From: Bacillota bacterium
Lineage (GTDB): Bacteria > Bacillota > Clostridia > Christensenellales > Aristaeellaceae
Direction of reading: 5' to 3'
Assembly: GCA_023421395.1 (NCBI GenBank)
Contig: JAEZTL010000003.1
Span: forward strand, 1-64,000
DNA: 64,000 nucleotides
The notes beneath the pieces are model-generated. The model was not told the origin of the DNA, did no database searches, and worked only from the letters and a program-made list of their open reading frames with translations. Made by a program: the position numbers and the translations under genes. This document shows, piece after piece, positions 59,549 through 64,000 of the stretch (position 1 is the first letter of the stretch; every line of letters starts with the position of its first letter).

Positions 59549-59577
59549 TTGACGCGTCCGGCGCGCCGCGCTACAAT
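59549..59577 (+). promoter_or_regulatory. Promoter for the 59657 membrane protein
   Basis: TTGACG (59549-59554) and TACAAT (59572-59577) are separated by 17 bases, 80 bases before the ATG. It is divergent from ychF. Confidence 0.75.
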
Positions 59578-59656
59578 AGCGGAAACGCGACCCGCCGGGC
59601 GCCTTGCGGATAACGTTGGGGTTTTCCCTTCTGTTTGGACTTGAAAGGATGAGCCG

Positions 59657-60151
59657 ATGCGGACCTATAAGGGAAACATCATCAATTTGTATATCAGGGT
59701 CGGATGCGCCCTCTATGCGCTTCTGGCCTGGGGAACCGCCGTGTACGTGATTCAGTATACCGTACCGGACAAGTTTCTGGCCATTCGGGAAGCGGCCCAA
59801 AAAAATCAGGGCATTGATCACCTGTTTTGGGCGTTTTTTCTCATAGGCTGCGTCATGTGGTGCATGGTTTGGTATCTGTCCCTCGGGAAAATTGTGATAG
59901 ACGAAAACGGCGTTCGCTCCTATGCCTGGAAGCGCAGCGGATTCATTCCCTGGGACAAGGTCAGGGAGGCGGGCGTCTTCCGTACGATGGGCGGAGAGCG
60001 CATCCTGTTCATCTCCACCACGGAACACATCTGCAGCGTGTATAACATCCAGCAAAACAAAGCGCCGCTGAACGAGCTGATCAAGCTGGGCTATTCGAAG
60101 AAAGCGATGGAACTCCTCAAGCACTATTATCACGGGCCGATGATTGAATAG
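59657..60151 (+). CDS. Two-span membrane protein with PH-like cytoplasmic domain
   Basis: A 164-residue protein. Two membrane spans (about 15-36 and 57-76) are followed by a soluble half (VIDENGVRSYAWKRSGFIPWDKVREAGVF...ERILFISTTEHICSV) whose pattern of short strands around G-V-x-x-x-x...I-P-W-x-x-I/V resembles bacterial PH-like (bPH) or DUF304-type membrane proteins. The function is unknown. AAAGGATG precedes the ATG. It has its own promoter and converges on pepC, with two strong palindromes between the stops. Confidence 0.75.
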   Translation: MRTYKGNIINLYIRVGCALYALLAWGTAVYVIQYTVPDKFLAIREAAQKNQGIDHLFWAFFLIGCVMWCMVWYLSLGKIVIDENGVRSYAWKRSGFIPWDKVREAGVFRTMGGERILFISTTEHICSVYNIQQNKAPLNELIKLGYSKKAMELLKHYYHGPMIE

Positions 60152-60182
60152 CGTGGCCCCTCTGGGGTAAGCCGGGAATGAA

Positions 60183-60214
60183 ATCGGGACACCGGCGCGC
60201 GCCGGTGTCCCGAT
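60183..60214. terminator. 32-bp perfect palindrome
   Basis: ATCGGGACACCGGCGC (60183-60198) is followed directly by its reverse complement. With the next palindrome it separates the convergent 59657 gene and pepC. No T-run follows. Confidence 0.6.
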
Positions 60215-60228
60215 GAATACCGTCCGCC

Positions 60229-60264
60229 CGCGGGCCCGAAAATCCGCGGATTTTCGGGCCCGCG
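60229..60264. terminator. 36-bp perfect palindrome
   Basis: CGCGGGCCCGAAAATCCG (60229-60246) is followed directly by its exact reverse complement to 60264. It lies between convergent genes. A third, weaker hairpin (GCGCT...AGCGC, about 60281-60311) abuts the pepC stop. Confidence 0.6.
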
Positions 60265-60310
60265 CAGCATCCTTCCCCGGCGCTTAAAAATCCGCAGGAG
60301 ATTTCAGCGC

Positions 60311-61627
60311 TTATGCCAAAGACCCCATCGGGTCCCAGGGCGCGAGCGCGATCGGCGCCTGCTCGTAGGCGGAGCGCTGCTCGTCCGTCATGTACTTTTT
60401 GTTCACGACCACCTGGTAGTTGAACTGGTCGAACCACTCGTCGGTCATGATGTAGTAGCCGTCCTGGCCCCGCTCGTCGGACCAGCTGTTTTCCACCTTC
60501 CAGCGGTTGGGCTTGCCGTTTTCGTCCAGGTTTACGCCCAAAAACACCATGGCGTGGGTCAGCATGCTCTCGCCGGTATCGAGGCGCTGCGCCTTGTCCA
60601 TGCCGAAGGAGACGCCCAGGAGGTTTTCGTAGTCGAAGGTCTTCATGCCCATGATGCCGCGCTTGCGCATCTGCATCTTGCCCACGTCGCAGCCGAACCA
60701 AACGGGGTTGCCGTCCTTCAGCTGCGCGATGGCGAGGTTTTTCAAATCCTCGCCGGGCAGGTTCAGGTACTTGATCGCCCGGCCGCCGGCCACGTTGCCC
60801 AGGTAGTCCACGGTATAGGTCTTGCCGTAAGGCTTGTCGGCGGTGGGGGCGTTGATGACGGACACGTAGTCGTCCATGGCCTGGCCCACGTACTTTTGGT
60901 AGAAATCGACCGGGGTGAGCCCGGCGTCCCGGTGGAAGGCCTTATCCTTGTCGCGGTATTCGAAGTCGAAGGTCTTGGGCGGGGTTCCCAGGCAGATGGT
61001 GAGCATCCGGTAAATCTCGCCCAGCATTTTTTCCTTGAGCGCCTGACGGTCGCCGGCGGCCTCGCGCAGGATGAGCGCGTCCTCCCGCAGCTTGACCGTG
61101 AGCAGCCGCACCATGTCGCCCGTGGCGGAGGAATGATAGGTCTCCGGCATCGCGTACTTGGGCACGCAGCCGTATTTTTCGATCAGCGCGGCGAACATGT
61201 CCCACTGGCCGCCGTCCTGCATGGGGTTTTGCAGAAGGAAGCTCACCAGCCGTCCGTCCAGCGGCTCACCGGCGGTCTTGATCACGCTCTCCAGGAAGTA
61301 ATTGGCCTTCTCCAGCTTGTCGTAGAACATCTGATAGTTCTGGGACAGCTCGAAGGTCTTGAGGTTCAGTTTTTGCATGATCTCGTAGCGCATCGTGTTG
61401 AGCCCGGCGAAGAGCCAGCAGCGGCCGCTGGACTTCTGGTCGGTGATCTTGCCGCTCTCCAGTTCGATGGAGAAGGTCATGGGGTTCAAGACATCCTCCA
61501 GGTGGTTTTCCGACGCGTCGGATACGCCGTGCTTCACCACCGCGTGCATGCGGATGGAATTGACCGGGTCGCCTGCGAAATCGCGCTCAAAGCGGTTCAG
61601 GAGGTCTGGCGAAATGGGGCTAAACAT
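60311..61627 (-). CDS. pepC: Aminopeptidase C (C1B papain-like, bleomycin hydrolase type)
   Basis: A 438-residue cysteine peptidase. Catalytic residues are Cys70 in KSSGRCWLFAGLN, His in LTHAMVFLGVN and Asn in VENSWSDERGQDGYY, with the oxyanion Gln in TDQKSSGRC. The length and the start MFSPISPDLLNRFERDF fit the PepC/bleomycin hydrolase family. It forms hexamers and trims peptides in the cytoplasm. The ATG at 61627 follows AAAGGAG. The gene is transcribed after the 61702 gene on the same strand with a 74-base gap. Confidence 0.96.
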   Translation of the reverse strand: MFSPISPDLLNRFERDFAGDPVNSIRMHAVVKHGVSDASENHLEDVLNPMTFSIELESGKITDQKSSGRCWLFAGLNTMRYEIMQKLNLKTFELSQNYQMFYDKLEKANYFLESVIKTAGEPLDGRLVSFLLQNPMQDGGQWDMFAALIEKYGCVPKYAMPETYHSSATGDMVRLLTVKLREDALILREAAGDRQALKEKMLGEIYRMLTICLGTPPKTFDFEYRDKDKAFHRDAGLTPVDFYQKYVGQAMDDYVSVINAPTADKPYGKTYTVDYLGNVAGGRAIKYLNLPGEDLKNLAIAQLKDGNPVWFGCDVGKMQMRKRGIMGMKTFDYENLLGVSFGMDKAQRLDTGESMLTHAMVFLGVNLDENGKPNRWKVENSWSDERGQDGYYIMTDEWFDQFNYQVVVNKKYMTDEQRSAYEQAPIALAPWDPMGSLA

Positions 61628-61701
61628 GGCTTTTTCTCCTTTGTATGGTTGTGGGGATGACAATGCGGGCGGCGTTCGCCGCCCGCAGGGCATTCGGATG
61701 G

Positions 61702-63210
61702 TCAGTTGTTGACGGCGGGTTCCGCGGGCACCGGGGTGGCGGCGGGCGCGGCCTTGGCGTTCTCCTCGTAGAGCGACGCGCCGCAGATGGGGCAGCCCAC
61801 GTAGCCTTCCTCCAGGAGCGCCTCCTCAAAGCCCATCACGACCCAGGTGTCGGTCAGCGCCGAGCACTCATCGGTGATGTGGAAGTTGTGATCGGTTCCG
61901 CACCACACCACCAGCGGCTCCTGAAGCAGTTCCGGCGCGGGCGGCTTGCAGCGGGGGCAGGGTTCAAAGCCGGCTTCCACCGACGAGCCGAGCGTATACT
62001 GTTTCGCGCCGGACATGCCCGGGCAATGCTCGTCCAGGTGATAGTACTTGCCGTTTGTCGTGTGCCAGACCAGCATTTCGCTCAGCGTCTTGACCGGGGG
62101 CAGCGGCACGATGGTGACGACGGCGGTGGGCCGGGGCGTGGGCGCGGCCGTGGGCGCCAGCGACGGCGACGGCGACGGGGTGACCAGGGTTTCCGGCGCC
62201 TTGGGCGTGGCGGGGATCTGGGAAGCCTGATCGGAAACCGTGACCGACGCCACGGCCGCCTTGGCTTCCGCCGCGGGGGTGGCGGCGGCGGCAGGCGCCT
62301 CGGACTGCGTGATCACGACCATCGCGGTGGCTTCGGGGCCGACGGAGGGCTCGGGTGAGCCGCCCGCGTTCAGCACGCATTTCTCACAGGGCATCAGGCC
62401 CTCGGCCAGCGCCTCGGTCAGCGGGATCTCCTCCGCGCCGGCGATGCCGCCGCAGGTGGGATCATTGTGGTAGACCGTCTCGCCCGGAACGCGCCAGACC
62501 ATCTCCACCGGAGGCGAGGGCGAAGGCGTGGGCTCCGGCGTGGGGCTGGGGGTGGGCGTAGGTTCCGGCGTGGGCGCGGGGGTGGGCGTGGGCGCGAGGC
62601 CTGTATCGTAGAGAGACTGCCGAAGGCCCGTGAGCGCGCCGGATACCATGACCGCCGTGAGCTTTCCGCTCTGAGCGGCGAAGGCGTCCATGTTGTGCTT
62701 GGCGGGGAGGACCACCGTCAGAAGCGCTTTGCGGCTGAGGCTGACGGCGCCGGAGGCGATGCGCGACGTGTTGACCGAGAACTGATCGGTGTGGCTGGCC
62801 GCGTAGTCCACGGACTCGGCCAGCGCCGTCATCGAATCGCGGATGCCGGTCTGGGCGTTTTGGATGGCGTCAATCTGGGTGTCCATCGTCAGAAGATAGG
62901 AAAAGCCCATCAGGAAGATCGCGCCGGTGACGACGGTGACCGCTGCCTTCACCAGGCTTTTCCAGCGCAGGCGGCGCGCCCACAGCGGGATCAAGCCCAC
63001 CGGCCACAGAAGAATAAGCAGCAGCACCGTCATGATGGCGTAACCGACGCGGCGGGGACGGCGCCTGCGGCCGCCGCCTCTCGGCCCGCTGCCGGAGGGC
63101 TGCGGCCTGTAGCTGGGCCGCTTTTCCGAGCGCATCATGTACTGCCGGTCGGCGCGCTTAAAAAGCATCGGAAGCGCAAAATCCGGCGCGGCAACGAGGG
63201 CGGCCTGCAC
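61702..63210 (-). CDS. Membrane-anchored protein with three His/Cys motif repeats
   Basis: A 502-residue protein. A basic N-terminus (RRRRPRR), two membrane spans (about 60-80 and 88-110) and a helical extracytoplasmic region are followed by a Thr/Pro linker. Three copies of an H-x5-C...G-x-x-P/G-C-x-x-C motif come next: VYHNDPTCGG...GLMPCEKC, YYHLDEHCPGM...GFEPCPRC and NFHITDECSA...GYVGCPIC. Related motifs, resembling the Ada-type zinc site, end many firmicute secreted proteins and bind zinc. A second Pro/Thr-rich linker separates repeats 1 and 2. The GTG at 63210 follows AAAAGGAG. Function is unknown. Confidence 0.75.
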   Translation of the reverse strand: MQAALVAAPDFALPMLFKRADRQYMMRSEKRPSYRPQPSGSGPRGGGRRRRPRRVGYAIMTVLLLILLWPVGLIPLWARRLRWKSLVKAAVTVVTGAIFLMGFSYLLTMDTQIDAIQNAQTGIRDSMTALAESVDYAASHTDQFSVNTSRIASGAVSLSRKALLTVVLPAKHNMDAFAAQSGKLTAVMVSGALTGLRQSLYDTGLAPTPTPAPTPEPTPTPSPTPEPTPSPSPPVEMVWRVPGETVYHNDPTCGGIAGAEEIPLTEALAEGLMPCEKCVLNAGGSPEPSVGPEATAMVVITQSEAPAAAATPAAEAKAAVASVTVSDQASQIPATPKAPETLVTPSPSPSLAPTAAPTPRPTAVVTIVPLPPVKTLSEMLVWHTTNGKYYHLDEHCPGMSGAKQYTLGSSVEAGFEPCPRCKPPAPELLQEPLVVWCGTDHNFHITDECSALTDTWVVMGFEEALLEEGYVGCPICGASLYEENAKAAPAATPVPAEPAVNN

Positions 63211-63248
63211 ATCAACCACTCCTTTTCGGGCATACAAATCTACCATAT

Positions 63249-63277
63249 AGTATAACAGAGGGAAATGCGCATTTCAA
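63249..63277 (-). promoter_or_regulatory. Promoter of the 61702 gene
   Basis: On the minus strand, TTGAAA (63277-63272) and TATACT (63254-63249) are 17 bases apart, about 40 bases before the GTG. It is divergent from the yqfC-yqfD pair. Confidence 0.75.
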
Positions 63278-63438
63278 CCTCATTTTTACCGGGGAAAATT
63301 AAGGAAGCAGGCGGGCGGCGGCGCGTGGCATACCTTCCGGCGGATGCGCATAGCATCCGGGAGGGAGTGCGCGGCATTTTTCCCGCGCCGGAAATAACGC
63401 CCGGTTTGGGTGCATACATCAGGGAAGGGGGTGGGCGC

Positions 63439-63753
63439 ATGGCGGCGCGCAAGGCGCCGGGCCGCGTTCGGGCAGGCGCGTTCCCGGCGATGGAATGGCT
63501 GGAGGAAGCGGCGGGCGCGCTGCCCAGGCTGATGCTGGCGGGCGGTCGGCGCGCGATGATTGAAAACCACACCGGAATTCTGGAGTTCAGCCCCACCTGC
63601 GTGCGCCTGATGACGCGGCAGGGGGTCCTCAAGATCAGCGGCGAGGCGCTGCTGCTCACCGAGATTCGCCCCGACGCGCTGACCGTGCGCGGCGAAATCC
63701 AGTCCATCGAGTTGCCCGCGGAGGCGGACCACACGCGGGGGGCGGCGCGGTGA
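63439..63753 (+). CDS. yqfC: Sporulation protein YqfC (YabP/YqfC family)
   Basis: A 104-residue protein. The core IENHTGILEFSPTCVRLMTRQGVLKISGEALLLTEIRPDALTVRGEI (given in parts: IENHTGILEFSP, RLMTRQGVLKISGE, LTVRGEI) matches the YabP/YqfC domain needed for spore coat/cortex assembly in the mother cell. The ATG at 63439 has GGAAGGGGG upstream; the frame extends to 63265 but is not conserved-looking. Its stop overlaps the yqfD GTG (GTGA), the standard yqfC-yqfD order. Confidence 0.85.
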   Translation: MAARKAPGRVRAGAFPAMEWLEEAAGALPRLMLAGGRRAMIENHTGILEFSPTCVRLMTRQGVLKISGEALLLTEIRPDALTVRGEIQSIELPAEADHTRGAAR

Positions 63754-64000
63754 GCGGGCCGGTGGTGATCCGCCATCGGGGACTGATGGTGGAAAAGCTG
63801 ATTGACCGCGCCCGCGCCGAGGGCATCGCCATCGACGCGGCCGAGCGCGTGGGGCCCCGGGAGACGATCCTCCGAACCGGCGAGGCGGACGCCGCGCGGC
63901 TGATGGCGCTGGCGGAGCGGTTCAAGCTGGACGTCACCATCGTCCGGGTGGGCGGGCTGCCGCGCGTCCGGCGGACGCTCGTCCAGCGGGCCGCGATGAT
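63750..64000 (+). CDS. yqfD: Sporulation protein YqfD, N-terminal part (cut by window end)
   Basis: The frame opens at a GTG overlapping the yqfC stop and runs to the window end (about 83 codons). The start MSGPVVIRHRGLMVEKLIDR, the segment AEGIAIDAAERVGPRETILRTG and the F-K-L-D-V-T-I-V-R-V-G-G-L-P segment resemble YqfD, a mother-cell membrane protein of sporulation. It is incomplete, so later membrane spans cannot be seen. Confidence 0.75.
   Translation, partial: MSGPVVIRHRGLMVEKLIDRARAEGIAIDAAERVGPRETILRTGEADAARLMALAERFKLDVTIVRVGGLPRVRRTLVQRAAM

Overview
The window is GC-rich chromosomal DNA from a spore-forming member of the Bacillota, most likely a high-GC anaerobic clostridial lineage. 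Evidence for this is a GerA-type germinant receptor operon, the sporulation genes yqfC and yqfD, ferredoxin-linked 2-oxoacid oxidoreductase subunits, DUF951, RNase Y, ParA/ParB (Soj/Spo0J) and class C1B aminopeptidase. GTG and TTG starts with strong Shine-Dalgarno sequences are common. Species cannot be named from the sequence alone.

Layout. Positions 1-1262 are AT-rich and look like one end of an integrated element: an IS3-type transposase tail, two small membrane ORFs, and a junction at a displaced 3' half of a tRNA-Met gene (1263-1308). From 1.5 to 9 kb lie small hypotheticals, a 2H phosphoesterase, superoxide dismutase and the germination operon. From 9 to 30 kb nearly everything is on the minus strand: a DUF1275 protein, a Stealth sugar-phosphate transferase, two PAS/GGDEF/HD-GYP proteins, a truncated pseudokinase joined to peptidoglycan-binding domains, a HAD-thymidylate kinase fusion, a ClC transporter, a MutS2-like ATPase, an SPFH protein, an aminotransferase, a MATE exporter and glnS. 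The exception is a divergent MarR gene with a clear operator-promoter.

The replication origin is at about 30.1-32.0 kb. There is an AT-rich stretch, inverted DnaA boxes before dnaA and more boxes between dnaA and dnaN, and coding strand switches there from minus to plus. To the right are mnmE, a four-subunit 2-oxoacid:ferredoxin oxidoreductase, DUF951, three consecutive signal peptidase I-like genes (the first lacks both catalytic residues) and a ferritin-like/VIT1 fusion. Next come an aminotransferase/Lrp pair, parB-parA and rny on the minus strand, then patB and an exonuclease.

After tRNA-Arg (48453-48529) is a short island-like stretch, then ldh. The most striking region is 51.1-58.2 kb. 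A promoter, a long foldable leader (about 350 nt) and an intrinsic terminator precede a six-gene polyamine operon: speD, speA, speE, speB, carboxynorspermidine synthase and nspC. It encodes both the AdoMet-dependent and the carboxy(nor)spermidine routes to triamines. The window ends with ychF, a membrane protein, pepC, a secreted-type protein with three His/Cys motifs, yqfC and the start of yqfD.

Two families of dispersed intergenic repeats recur. One has conserved hairpins whose arms covary (near 28.0, 48.2, 51.0 and 54.8 kb). The other abuts gene 3' ends (28.2, 40.7, 43.5 and 44.5 kb). The 54.8-kb copy is flanked by a 23-bp exact duplication that keeps both speE and speB intact.
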